Origin: Nocardioides panzhihuensis
Lineage (GTDB): Bacteria > Actinomycetota > Actinomycetes > Propionibacteriales > Nocardioidaceae
Direction: 5' to 3'
DNA length: 64,000 nt
NCBI RefSeq assembly: GCF_013408335.1
Contig: NZ_JACBZR010000001.1
Coordinates: 4,379,501 to 4,443,500 of the forward strand
In this document: positions 46,661 through 54,862 of the stretch, piece after piece
How positions within the stretch are numbered: the stretch's first letter is position 1
How the letters are laid out: each line of letters starts with the position of its first letter
Position numbers and translations under genes: made by a program
Notes under the pieces: generated by a model
Databases searched by the model: none
Told to the model about the DNA's origin: nothing
The model's input: the letters and a program-made list of their open reading frames with translations, nothing else

Positions 46661-47527
46661 ATGGCACTCACCGTCGAGCAGGTCCTGGCCATCGCTAAGG
46701 CGACCGAGGCGTACGACGGGGTGGCACCGCTCGACGAGGCCACGCTCCTGACGCTGCGCAACCGTCCGCAGGACGTCACGATCTGGGGTGACGTACGCGG
46801 GTTCGGGGCGCTGGTCGGCTCGGAGCTCTCCCTCGTCGTCCTGACCCAGCACCGCGGGGTCGGCCTCGGTCGGCAGCTGCTGCTCCGTGCGCCTTCGCTC
46901 CCGACCGGGACGACGGCGTGGTCCCACGGGGACAACCCGGCTGCGGCCGCCCTGGCCGCGAAGCAGGGCTGGGAGCGCACCCGCGAGCTGTGGGTGATGC
47001 GGCGCCCGGTCGCCGGTCTGCCGCCGGCTCCGTCTTTGCCGGAGGGGGTCTTCGTACGCGGCTTCGAGCCCGGTGACGAGGCCGAGCTGCTTCGCGTCAA
47101 CGCTGCTGCCTTCGCACACCACCCCGAGCAGGGCGACATGACCGCCGCCGACCTCGCCGAGCGGATGGCCGAGCCGTGGTTCGACGCCTCCGGGCTGGTC
47201 ACCGCATGGGAGGGGGTCTCGACAAGCTCGACCACCAGGTTGCTCGCGTTCCACTGGACCAAGCGACACAGCGAGACCGACGGCGAGGTCTATGTCGTCG
47301 GCGTCGATCCCGCTGCCCAGGGCCGGGGCCTCGGCAAGCTGATCACGCTCCTAGGGCTGCATCATTTGGCCGCCTCCGGCGGCGGGACCACCGGTGCTGG
47401 AGGGGACGGTGTCACGAACATCCACCTCTATGTCGAGGGCGACAACACTCCGGCCGTATGCCTCTACGAAGGGCTCGGCTTCACCCGCGCTGCGGCGGAC
47501 ACGCACGTGCAGTACACCCGCCGCTAG
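46661..47527 (+). CDS. mshD: Mycothiol synthase
   Basis: A 288-residue double-GNAT acetyltransferase that makes the last step of mycothiol, acetylating Cys-GlcN-Ins. The N-terminal GNAT domain is vestigial; the active C-terminal half shows VYVVGVDPAAQGRGLGKLITLLGLHHLA and YVEGDNTPAVCLYEGLGFTRAAADTHVQYTRR. Two insertions stand out: a short dispersed repeat at 47215-47236 gives EGVSTSSTTRL, and a Gly/Thr-rich loop follows LAASGG. A TAGGCT box at 46649-46654, six bases before the ATG, indicates a leaderless transcript. Its order next to the GlnR-like regulator matches Mycobacterium. Confidence 0.92.
   Translation: MALTVEQVLAIAKATEAYDGVAPLDEATLLTLRNRPQDVTIWGDVRGFGALVGSELSLVVLTQHRGVGLGRQLLLRAPSLPTGTTAWSHGDNPAAAALAAKQGWERTRELWVMRRPVAGLPPAPSLPEGVFVRGFEPGDEAELLRVNAAAFAHHPEQGDMTAADLAERMAEPWFDASGLVTAWEGVSTSSTTRLLAFHWTKRHSETDGEVYVVGVDPAAQGRGLGKLITLLGLHHLAASGGGTTGAGGDGVTNIHLYVEGDNTPAVCLYEGLGFTRAAADTHVQYTRR
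47215..47236. repeat. Short dispersed repeat inside mshD
   Basis: GGTCTCGACAAGCTCGACCACC forms a small imperfect palindrome and is in frame within mshD (encoding VSTSSTT). Variants lie at 2931-2945 and 26242-26262, and its halves build the ends of the large elements at 17277 and 30329. Confidence 0.65.
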
Positions 47528-47538
47528 TCTCTGGTCGC

Positions 47539-48525
47539 GTGAAGCCGACCGAATCCCATCTCACCGAGACTCAGAGCGACCGGGCCGTCGGGGCCATCAT
47601 CGGGACCGCGGTGGCCGACGCGCTCGGAGCTCACTACGAGTTCGACCTGCCTCCGCTCGGCGCGGACGAGCAGGCGCAGATGCTCGGCGGCGGGCTCGGC
47701 CCCTTCGCGCCCGGCGAGTGGACCGACGACACGACCATGTCGTGGTGCATCCTCGACGCCGCCGCGAGCGGTCTGGACCTGCGTACCGAAGCGGGCCTGA
47801 CCGCGGTCGGCCGCAACTTCCGGAAGTGGTCGGAGTCGGAGCCCAAGGACATCGGCAACCAGACCGCCCGGGTGCTCGACACCGCCGGCCCCGCGCCGAC
47901 CGCCGATCAGCTGCGGCACGTCTCGGAGAAGCTGCACGAGATGACCGGTCACACGGGCGGGAACGGCTCCCTGATGCGCACCGCGCCGGTCGCGCTGCGC
48001 TATCTCGGCGATCGTCCGGCGGTCGCGGAGGCCGCCGCGGCGGTGAGCGCACTGACCCACTGGGACGAGCACGCCAAGTCCGGCTGTGCCCTCTGGTCGC
48101 TCGCGATCGAGCACGCGGTGATGCACAGCGAGCTCGACGTACGCTCCGGCCTCTCCCTCCTCTCCCCCGCCGAGGCCGACTTCTGGGCCGAGAAGCTGGA
48201 CGAGGCCGAGACCGAGGCGCCGGCGACCTTCAACCCCAACGGCTGGGTGGTGACCGCGCTGCAGGCCGCATGGTCCTCGATCGCCCAGACCCCGGTGCCC
48301 GAGGCCGACCCGGGCAGCCACTACGTCGAAGCGCTGAACACCGCCATCCGGATCGGCAACGACACCGACACCGTGGCCGCCATCGCCGGCGGCCTCCTCG
48401 GCGCCCACTGGGGTGCCGCCGCGGTCCCTCCCGAGTGGCGCGCCCTCAGCCACGGCTACCCCGGCGTCGCCGGCGACGTCCTGGTCACCCTCGCTCTCGA
48501 CACCGTTGCCGCCGGACGGCGCTGA
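47539..48525 (+). CDS. ADP-ribosylglycohydrolase family protein
   Basis: A 328-residue dinuclear-metal hydrolase of the DraG/ARH family, which removes ADP-ribose from proteins or other targets. The metal-binding motifs are GEWTDDTTMS (about residue 57), NGSLMRTAPVAL and the C-terminal RIGNDTDTVAAIAGGLLGAHWG. The start is the GTG at 47539, eight bases after a TAGTCT box (47525-47530); longer in-frame starts lie inside mshD. It stands directly after mshD. DraG regulates nitrogenase in diazotrophs, but here no such target is visible, so the role is unknown. Confidence 0.87.
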   Translation: MKPTESHLTETQSDRAVGAIIGTAVADALGAHYEFDLPPLGADEQAQMLGGGLGPFAPGEWTDDTTMSWCILDAAASGLDLRTEAGLTAVGRNFRKWSESEPKDIGNQTARVLDTAGPAPTADQLRHVSEKLHEMTGHTGGNGSLMRTAPVALRYLGDRPAVAEAAAAVSALTHWDEHAKSGCALWSLAIEHAVMHSELDVRSGLSLLSPAEADFWAEKLDEAETEAPATFNPNGWVVTALQAAWSSIAQTPVPEADPGSHYVEALNTAIRIGNDTDTVAAIAGGLLGAHWGAAAVPPEWRALSHGYPGVAGDVLVTLALDTVAAGRR

Positions 48526-48544
48526 ACCTGCTCCGGGGAACCGA

Positions 48545-49504
48545 TCAGCGAAGCGGGCGGATGTGGAGGCCGATCTCGGGGTCGACCAGGATCTCCTGCG
48601 CGACCGGCATCCCGTCCACGTCGAGCTGCGCGTCGACAGGCACGTTGCGCTTGACCAGCCCCAACGCGATCGGACCGAGCTCGTGGTGACGAGCCGACGA
48701 ACCCACGAAGCCGACCGTCTTCTCCCCGAAGACCAGCTCCGACCCAGCGGTCGGGAGGCGGTTCTCCGAGCCGTCCAGGTGGAGCAGGACGAGGCGGCGA
48801 GGCGGACGGCCCAGGGTGTGGACACGGGCGACCGTCTCCTGACCGCGGTAGCAGCCCTTGTCGAGGTGGACGGCGTACTCCGAGCCGGCGATCTCCGCCG
48901 CACCCGGCACCCAGCCGACCTCGTTGGGGATCGTGCGGGTGTCGGTGTCCACCCCGAACCGCGGCTCACCGCGCTCGATCCGGAGAGCCTCGAAAGCCCA
49001 GAACCCGCAGGCGGGACCCGCGGCATCGGCGTACGTCTCCAGGGACTCACGCGGGATGAACGAGTAGTCACCACCCCGCCAGACCACCGCCTGCGACGGC
49101 TCCAGCGTCACGGTGACGTCGGACCAGAACTTCATCCGCTCCAGGTACGCCGCCAGAGCATCACCACAGCCCGGCTCGGTCCACGCCAAGAACGAGGTGC
49201 CGTCGTCGACACCGGAGAAGAAGTGCTCGACGTGGCCCTGCGGCGACAGGACCAGGGCCGAGGTCCAGACCCCGGGAACCAGCCCCTCGAACGCCTGCGA
49301 GGTCAGCGAGTGCAGCCAGGTCAGCCGGTCGGGCCCGGCGATCCGGACCACGTCACGGTGGGAGAGGTCGACGAACCCCTCGCCGGAGGCCAAGGTCCGC
49401 TGCTCCACGTTGAAGGAGCCGTAGTGGGCGGCGACGGGTGCGTCGGCACCATCGCCGGCGACGGCACCGGGCAGGGACAGCAGCGGGCTGGGGGTTGTCA
49501 TCAT
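48545..49504 (-). CDS. ygfZ: Folate-binding protein YgfZ
   Basis: A 319-residue protein of the GcvT-like YgfZ family, which uses tetrahydrofolate in the maintenance of iron-sulfur enzymes. The signature K-G-C-Y-x-G-Q-E is seen as LDKGCYRGQETVARVHTLG. The N-terminus includes YGSFNVEQRTLASGEGFVDLSHRDVVRIAGPDR. The ATG (49504, or a second ATG at 49501) overlaps the stop of the upstream Fur gene (ATGA), so both are one operon. A metal-dependent regulator next to an Fe-S maintenance gene makes sense. Confidence 0.9.
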   Translation of the reverse strand: MMTTPSPLLSLPGAVAGDGADAPVAAHYGSFNVEQRTLASGEGFVDLSHRDVVRIAGPDRLTWLHSLTSQAFEGLVPGVWTSALVLSPQGHVEHFFSGVDDGTSFLAWTEPGCGDALAAYLERMKFWSDVTVTLEPSQAVVWRGGDYSFIPRESLETYADAAGPACGFWAFEALRIERGEPRFGVDTDTRTIPNEVGWVPGAAEIAGSEYAVHLDKGCYRGQETVARVHTLGRPPRRLVLLHLDGSENRLPTAGSELVFGEKTVGFVGSSARHHELGPIALGLVKRNVPVDAQLDVDGMPVAQEILVDPEIGLHIRPLR

Positions 49505-49932
49505 GGCTCCTCAGAAGAACAGTCGACACACGCTCCGAAGACGGTCAGATGAGCGACATCTACCTCGAAGGCGTACTCCTCACGCAGCCGCTCGCAGATA
49601 CCGTCGGCCACTGATGGGTCAACACTGGTGACCTTCTGACACTTCCTGCAAACCGCATGAAAATGCGGGCGTCCGGAGACCGAGTGGTAGGTCGATGCCC
49701 GTTCGCCCAGGTGGGCGTGCCTCACCAGCCCGAGCTCCTCGAGGACCTCGAGGTTGCGGTAGACGGTGGAGAGGTTGATCGCCGAGGACGACTCGCGCAC
49801 GACCGCGAGCACCTCCTCGGGGGTTGCGTGGCGCAGCTGCTCGACGGCACCGAGGACCAGCTCGCGCTGGGGCGTGAGGCGATAGCCCTTCGCGCGAAGG
49901 GCCTCACGCCAGTCCTCAGCCGCTTCGGTCAT
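49501..49932 (-). CDS. Fur-family metal-dependent regulator
   Basis: A 143-residue regulator with an N-terminal winged helix (LRAKGYRLTPQRELVLGAVEQL, ATPEEVLAVVRESSSAINLSTVYRNLEVLEELGLV) and a C-terminal dimerisation and metal domain with HFHAVCRKCQKV and a second CxxC pair, GACVDC, which bind structural zinc. It may be Fur, Zur or PerR; the metal ligands do not settle it. The zinc-uptake regulator Zur is my first guess, by analogy with actinobacterial neighbours. It overlaps ygfZ by four bases. Confidence 0.85.
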   Translation of the reverse strand: MTEAAEDWREALRAKGYRLTPQRELVLGAVEQLRHATPEEVLAVVRESSSAINLSTVYRNLEVLEELGLVRHAHLGERASTYHSVSGRPHFHAVCRKCQKVTSVDPSVADGICERLREEYAFEVDVAHLTVFGACVDCSSEEP

Positions 49933-49961
49933 CGTGACTGCTTCCTAGGCCTTTCCTGAGC

Positions 49962-50465
49962 CTATTTGTTGGCACGCTTGAGTCGCGCCCACAGGTGCGG
50001 CTGCAGGGCCTGACCCATCGCAGCCATGTCGAAGGCGTAGAGCAGGTCGCCCTCGACGTTGCCGTAGAGGCGCTTGCCCGCGGTGTATTCCTTCGCGGTC
50101 TCGGTGCGGCCGACCGCGTCGGTGGTGAGTTCGAGCTTGCCGCCCTCTGCCTTGCCGTACCAGACCTCGATGATGCCGGTGTTGTGCGTCATCACCCACT
50201 CGACCTCGCCCTGGGGGCGGAATCGGACGAAGCCGGTCTCCAGCGCCGCGTCGCGCACCTTCTCCCCGGTCTCCGGGTCGATGATCCACGAGCGCGCGAA
50301 GTAGTGGAAGAACGGCCGCCCGTCGTGGGTGAAGATCAGCTCCTGCCCGAACTCGAACTTGTCGATCGTCGGATAGTCACCGTGCCCGTTGCCCTGCCAG
50401 GTGCCGAGCATCCACGCGCAGGGACCGGCATCGGGGTGAAGGTTCTCCGGAAGTTCGAAAGCCAC
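49962..50465 (-). CDS. Nitrobindin / heme-binding beta-barrel protein
   Basis: A 167-residue beta-barrel of the THAP4/nitrobindin family, once described as FABP-like (Rv0813c). The N-terminal GTWQGNGHGDYPTI motif and the C-terminal LWARLKRANK are its landmarks. Family members bind ferric heme and isomerise peroxynitrite or scavenge nitric oxide. The start is GTG at 50465, with a TAAACT box six bases upstream (50477-50472). It diverges from a DsrE-like gene and is upstream of fur-ygfZ, a metal and redox context. Confidence 0.85.
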   Translation of the reverse strand: MAFELPENLHPDAGPCAWMLGTWQGNGHGDYPTIDKFEFGQELIFTHDGRPFFHYFARSWIIDPETGEKVRDAALETGFVRFRPQGEVEWVMTHNTGIIEVWYGKAEGGKLELTTDAVGRTETAKEYTAGKRLYGNVEGDLLYAFDMAAMGQALQPHLWARLKRANK

Positions 50466-50525
50466 ACGCCGAGTTTAGGCCGTAGATCGGCTACGACCCG
50501 AAACGCAAGCGCTAATGTGCACGGC

Positions 50526-50885
50526 ATGCAAGAACTCGTGGTGAAGGTGACCGTGGGCGCGGAGGCGCCCGAGCGTACGAACCAGGCCTTCACGGTCGCC
50601 TCGGCGGCCGCGACCGCCGGCGCGAAGGTGTCGCTCTGGCTCACCGGTGAGGCGACGTGGTTCGCCGTTCCCGGGCGTGCGGAGGAGTTCAAGCTCGAGA
50701 ACGCCGCGCCTCTGCAGGAGCTGATCGGGCTGGTCTTGGATAGCGGTCAGGTGACCGTGTGCAGCCAGTGCGCCTCCCGCCGGGACCTGTCCGAGGAGGA
50801 CCTGATCGACGGCGTCTTCATCAAGGGTGCGTTCGTGTTCGCCGAGGAGATCCTGCGCGAGGGCGTACAGGCGATCGTCTACTGA
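50526..50885 (+). CDS. DsrE/DsrF-like small protein
   Basis: A 119-residue protein of the DsrE/F fold. Beta-alpha elements are QELVVKVTVGAEAPERTNQAFTVASAAATAGAKVSLWLTG and SGQVTVCSQCASRRDL, with a CxxC pair (CSQC) near residue 80 that could relay sulfur. The start is ATG at 50526, seven bases after a TAATGT box at 50513-50518, so it is probably leaderless. It diverges from the nitrobindin-like gene. DsrE proteins act in sulfur transfer; here the cysteine pair differs from the classical single Cys, so the function is open. Confidence 0.8.
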   Translation: MQELVVKVTVGAEAPERTNQAFTVASAAATAGAKVSLWLTGEATWFAVPGRAEEFKLENAAPLQELIGLVLDSGQVTVCSQCASRRDLSEEDLIDGVFIKGAFVFAEEILREGVQAIVY

Positions 50886-50990
50886 GATCGGCACCACCGA
50901 GAATTACACGAATGTAGTTCCAGGTCGCGGGGATGTTAATCCTCTCGGAGACTCCACACACCGCTTGGATCGCCGTTAGCATTCACCCTC

Positions 50991-53663
50991 GTGAGCACGC
51001 AGACCCCCAATGGCAAGTGGTGGAGCCGTGATTCGGCCGCCCAGCCGGGTGACGACGAGGACCTGACGGCGCGTGCTGCGGAGCTGGCCCGCGCCGCTGC
51101 CGCAGCCGAGTCGCTCCGCATCTCCGCCGAGCAGGCGGCCGCCGAGCAGGCGGCGGAGCGGTTGGTGGCCGAGGAGTCCGCTGCCAAGCACGCCACCGCC
51201 CGAGCCAAGGCCGACGAGACCGCCAAGCTCCACGCCGAGCTGGCGGCCGACGCCCACCAGGCGCGTGAGGTCGCCGAGAGAGCCGCGGAGGAGTACGCCC
51301 TCGCCCGAGTCGAGGCCGAGAAGCTCGCCGACACCCGCACCAAGCAGCGTGCCGAGGCCGAGGAGGCCGCGGTGGCGAGGGGCGAGGAGCTGGAGGCGGC
51401 CGAACGCCGCCTTCTCGAGGCGTCCCGTGTCGCCGAGGAGCAGGCCCGCGCACGCACCGAGGCCGAGGAGGCCGCCCGGATCAAGGCCGAGGAGGCCACC
51501 GCAGCGGCGGCCGCTGCCGCCGAGGCCAACACGAAGGCCGCCGAGCACGCCGAGCTGGCCCAGGCCGCCTACGCCGCGCGCAGCGTCGCCGAAGCCGCCG
51601 CCGAGGACCGCCTCGAGGAGATGGACGAGCTTCGCGACGCGCTCGCGGCGGCCGAGAGGGCCGCCCGCAAGGCCGCCGACGAGTCCCGAACCGCCTACGA
51701 GGCCCGCAGCGAGGCGGAGGCCGCGGCCGAGGCCGCCTACACCGCTCGCGCCGAGGCCGACACCCGTTCCGAGGAGCTCGCGCGGATGCGCGAGGAGGCC
51801 GACGCGGCCGCCGCCGGGCGGGCCGACGAGGCGCTGGCGGCGTTCACCGCGCGCCAGGCCGCGGAGCAGGCCGCCAACGAACGCGCGACGGAGGCCGAGA
51901 AGGCCGAGGCTGCGCGCATCGTGGCCGAGGAGGCCGCGGTCGCGATGGCGACCCAGGCCGAGCAGGCCGAGCAGGCTCGCAAGGAGGCCGAGGCTGCGGC
52001 CGAGGCCGCCTACGCCGCGGCCGAGGTCGCCGCGACCGCCCGCGCCAAGGCCGAGGAGGCGGCGAAGGAGGCCTTCGAGGAGCGCAAGTCCGCCGACGCC
52101 AACGCCGAAGACCACGCGATGACCCGGGCCGCGGCAGAGGCCGCAGCCGCCGACCAGTACGCCGTGGCCGCCGAGGCGCTCGCCGCCCGCACCGAGGCGG
52201 AGGAGGCCGCGCTGCGTGCCTTCAAGGCCGCCGACGCCGCCAACGACGCTCGTCTCGAGGCCGAGAAGAGCGCAAAGCAGTACGCCGAGTTCGCTGCCGC
52301 CGCGGCTCACGAGGCCAACGAGAACGAGGAGCGCTACCGGCAGCTCACCGAGCTCGCCTCGCAGGCCGAGCAGGCGGCCGAGTCCGCCAACCTGGCCAGG
52401 ATGGCCGCCGACCAGCGCGCCTCCGAGCACGCCGACCTCGCCGTGCAGGCCATGGAGGGCCGCCGCGCCGCCGAGCGTGCCGCGACCGAGGCCAACGAGG
52501 GTCGCCGTGCGGCCGAGACCGCGCTGCGCGCCGCCCACGAGGCGATGACCGAGGTCGTCACCGGCCAGGCCCGTGACCGGGAAGAGGCCGAGCGCCGGAT
52601 GACGGAGATGATGGACCGTCTCGCCGACGTCCAGGAGCAGGCCGCCGAGGCCGTACGCCTTCGGGTCGAGGCCGAGGAGGTGGCCGGCCAGAAGGCGATC
52701 GACCGTCAGGCCGTCGAGGCCTCCATCCTGCACAACACCCAGCTGGTCGAGAAGGCCATCGTGGACCGGCAGATCGCCGAGCGCCGCAGCGCCCAGCTCG
52801 CCAAGCAGCTCGCCGACCTGCGCGAGGCCGTCATGCTCGCGGTCAAGGGCGGCAGCACCAACAAGCGTGCGATGCAGGCCCTCGAGCTCACGCTCGCCGC
52901 CACGCCCTCGCCGCCCGAGGCGAAGCTCCCCATCCCGGACGCACCGGACGAGCCGCTCGTGGTCGAGCCCCTGCCGGCCGCCAAGCCAGCCCCGACGGCC
53001 GAGCCTGCCCCAGTGGCCGAGTCCGCTCCGGCGGCCGAGACCTCCGAGACTGCTCCCGCGCCGGTCTCCTCATCCGCCACCCCCGAGACCGGTCCCCCGA
53101 CCGCGCCCGTGACCCTGCCGGAGCGGCAGCCGGGCAAGACGCAGGGTGACAAGAACCAGGCATCCGCCAAGGACCCGTTCGCGGATCCGGCCGACCTGCC
53201 GGACACCCCGAGCGACGCCCTCCCCCAGCGCTCCAGCGGCTGGCTGGCCGCGGTCAAGCTCGCCGAGTCCGGCAAGTTCCCCGGCGCCAAGATCCCGGGC
53301 GCCGACGGTGCCGCGCCCAAGCCCGCCGACGACTCTGACGCCGACCCGTTGGGTGAGATGGTCGGCACCAAGAAGCTCACCGTCCGCACCTTCAGGCCCG
53401 AGGACGGCTCGCTCATGACCGAGAGCACCGTCACGGTCACCGAGGAGGGCGTGCTCGACGTCCGCAAGGACGAGCAGACCCACACCTACGACCTCTACGA
53501 CACCCACACCGACATCACCATCAAGGGTCAGCCGACCACCGACGAGTGGGTCGTCGAGTTCGCCACCGACGAGGCCGGTGCGGTCCAGGTCGACAAGTCG
53601 ATGGTCGACCCCGAGGCGTTCCAGCGCGAGGTTCTCCGCTGGCGCCCGGACATGGCCGGCTGA
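50991..53663 (+). CDS. 890-residue alanine-rich coiled-coil protein
   Basis: An unrecognised large protein. Residues 25-630 are almost only Ala, Glu, Arg, Lys, Asp and Gln and form a long coiled coil. Between 103 and 430 every aromatic residue (194, 236, 250, 285, 341, 362, 390, 411) is spaced by multiples of seven, and one heptad position is nearly always Ala while another is nearly always Ala or Arg. Residues 636-755 are a Pro/Ala/Glu linker. Residues 793-890 are a small beta-rich domain (KKLTVRTFRPEDGS, EWVVEFATDEAGAVQVD). It has no membrane helix or signal. The GTG start has a TAGCAT box at 50977-50982, eight bases upstream. The gene is monocistronic, ending in two hairpins. A cytoskeletal or scaffold function is inference. 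Confidence 0.85.
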   Translation: MSTQTPNGKWWSRDSAAQPGDDEDLTARAAELARAAAAAESLRISAEQAAAEQAAERLVAEESAAKHATARAKADETAKLHAELAADAHQAREVAERAAEEYALARVEAEKLADTRTKQRAEAEEAAVARGEELEAAERRLLEASRVAEEQARARTEAEEAARIKAEEATAAAAAAAEANTKAAEHAELAQAAYAARSVAEAAAEDRLEEMDELRDALAAAERAARKAADESRTAYEARSEAEAAAEAAYTARAEADTRSEELARMREEADAAAAGRADEALAAFTARQAAEQAANERATEAEKAEAARIVAEEAAVAMATQAEQAEQARKEAEAAAEAAYAAAEVAATARAKAEEAAKEAFEERKSADANAEDHAMTRAAAEAAAADQYAVAAEALAARTEAEEAALRAFKAADAANDARLEAEKSAKQYAEFAAAAAHEANENEERYRQLTELASQAEQAAESANLARMAADQRASEHADLAVQAMEGRRAAERAATEANEGRRAAETALRAAHEAMTEVVTGQARDREEAERRMTEMMDRLADVQEQAAEAVRLRVEAEEVAGQKAIDRQAVEASILHNTQLVEKAIVDRQIAERRSAQLAKQLADLREAVMLAVKGGSTNKRAMQALELTLAATPSPPEAKLPIPDAPDEPLVVEPLPAAKPAPTAEPAPVAESAPAAETSETAPAPVSSSATPETGPPTAPVTLPERQPGKTQGDKNQASAKDPFADPADLPDTPSDALPQRSSGWLAAVKLAESGKFPGAKIPGADGAAPKPADDSDADPLGEMVGTKKLTVRTFRPEDGSLMTESTVTVTEEGVLDVRKDEQTHTYDLYDTHTDITIKGQPTTDEWVVEFATDEAGAVQVDKSMVDPEAFQREVLRWRPDMAG

Positions 53664-53670
53664 GCGGCTT

Positions 53671-53735
53671 GCAGTGATACCCGGTTAACCGGGTATCACT
53701 GCACTTCTCAGGCGTTGCAACACCTGAGAAGTGCA
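53671..53735. terminator. Two overlapping hairpins between convergent genes
   Basis: A 32-base perfect palindrome (53671-53702, arms GCAGTGATACCCGGTT and complement) overlaps by three bases a second hairpin with 13-base arms TGCACTTCTCAGG (53700-53712) and complement (53723-53735). They lie between the coiled-coil gene and the convergent hydrolase gene and can end both transcripts. CCTGAGAAGT occurs a third time at 53742-53751. Confidence 0.8.
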
Positions 53736-53751
53736 GCAATTGCCTGAGAAG

Positions 53752-54798
53752 TCAGAGGTTGTCGCGCAGGGCCTGAGCGATCTCGAGCACAGCGGCGCGT
53801 GACGTACGCCCGGCGCCGACCACGTTCAGGAACCCGTGGATCTGGTCCGCGAAGCGCTTGTGCACGACCTTCACCCCGGCCTCCTCGAGCTTGGCCGCGT
53901 ACGCCTCACCCTCGTCGCGCAGCGGGTCGAAGCCCGCGGTCGCGACGTACGCAGGGGCGACCCCGCTCGTCGGGATCTCCGCGTGCAGCGGAGCGTGGCG
54001 CGGGTCGCGGCGGTCGATCCACTCGGGCAGGTAGTTGTTGGTGGCCGCCGCGATGAAGTCGGCGGTCAGGTAGAAGCCCTCGCTGAGCTCCTCGCGGCTG
54101 CGCGTGTTCGCCTCCGACTGGGTGACCGGGTAGATGAGCAGCTGGAAGGCGCAGTCCTCGCCGACCGCGAGCGCGACCCCGGCCGCCAGGTTCCCGCCGG
54201 CCGAGTCGCCGCCGACCCCGATCCGGGCCGGGTCCGCGCCGAGCTCTGCCGCATGCTCGACCGCCCATCGGAACGCCGCGACCGAGTCGTCGTACGCCGC
54301 CGGGAACGGCGACTCCGGCGCCAGCCGGTAGTCGACCGAGAGCACCTTGACCCCAGACTCGCTGGCCAGCAGCCGGCAGGGGGCGTCGTGGGAGTCGAGG
54401 TCACCGAAGATGAACCCGCCGCCGTGCAGGAAGACCAGCAGCGGAGCGTTGCCCGAGGTGCCCTCGGGGGTGTAGAGCCGCGCCTTGAATCCCGCGACCC
54501 AGAGATCACGCACCGACCCGATCTCCTGACGGCCGCCACCGAGCTGCGACTGCCGCAGCAGCGCCACCCGCCCCTTCGGGATCGGCAGCGTCGACGGGTC
54601 CGGCTCCCCCGACACCTTCATCAGCGCGAGCATGATCTGCGTGTCCACCGCGAGCGTCTGCCCGTCGTAGGTCACCGGCTTGCCGACGATCCGCCGCTGC
54701 ACCGCGGGCGGCAGGTTCATCGCCGCCGCGAACGCCGGCTTCTTCACCGGCACCAGCAACGGATCGATCAGGGACGACGCACGCGCGAGAATCGACAT
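53752..54798 (-). CDS. HSL-type alpha/beta-hydrolase (esterase/lipase)
   Basis: A 348-residue carboxylesterase of the hormone-sensitive-lipase family. The oxyanion motif is HGGGFIFGD, the nucleophile is in GDSAGGNLA, and Asp and His are near the end (FDPLRDEG and FADQIHGFLN). An N-terminal cap of about 80 residues is present. No signal peptide is visible. The ATG at 54798 lies six bases from a TACTTT box (54810-54805), and an inverted repeat directly upstream of that may be a regulator site. Acyl substrate is unknown. Confidence 0.9.
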   Translation of the reverse strand: MSILARASSLIDPLLVPVKKPAFAAAMNLPPAVQRRIVGKPVTYDGQTLAVDTQIMLALMKVSGEPDPSTLPIPKGRVALLRQSQLGGGRQEIGSVRDLWVAGFKARLYTPEGTSGNAPLLVFLHGGGFIFGDLDSHDAPCRLLASESGVKVLSVDYRLAPESPFPAAYDDSVAAFRWAVEHAAELGADPARIGVGGDSAGGNLAAGVALAVGEDCAFQLLIYPVTQSEANTRSREELSEGFYLTADFIAAATNNYLPEWIDRRDPRHAPLHAEIPTSGVAPAYVATAGFDPLRDEGEAYAAKLEEAGVKVVHKRFADQIHGFLNVVGAGRTSRAAVLEIAQALRDNL

Positions 54799-54811
54799 GC
54801 GCCCAAAGTAC

Positions 54812-54838
54812 CCTGTTACCGGGACGTCGTGTAACAGG
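54812..54838. promoter_or_regulatory. Inverted repeat upstream of the esterase gene
   Basis: CCTGTTAC and GTAACAGG are perfect eight-base arms separated by 11 bases, adjacent to the -10 box (54805-54810) of the hydrolase gene. TetR or GntR proteins use sites of this shape. No regulator gene is adjacent. Confidence 0.45.
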
Positions 54839-54840
54839 TA

Positions 54841-54862
54841 GTTCACCAGGCGGCCCACCGCG
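54841..54862 (+). promoter_or_regulatory. Possible PHO box upstream of ppk
   Basis: GTTCACCAGGC followed directly by GGCCCACCGCG fits two 11-base PhoP direct-repeat units (consensus GTTCACC plus four bases); the second is degenerate. It lies 108 bases before the ppk start. Confidence 0.4.

Noticed and set aside
50976..52733. Long Gly/Leu-rich open frame opposite the coiled-coil gene
   Set aside because: It mirrors the repeated Ala/Glu codons of the plus strand; the heptad register and the leaderless start support the plus-strand gene.
51065..52866. Repetitive-looking GCCGAGG-rich DNA as tandem repeats or CRISPR
   Set aside because: The pattern follows Ala-Glu codon usage in the coiled coil; there are no exact repeats with unique spacers.
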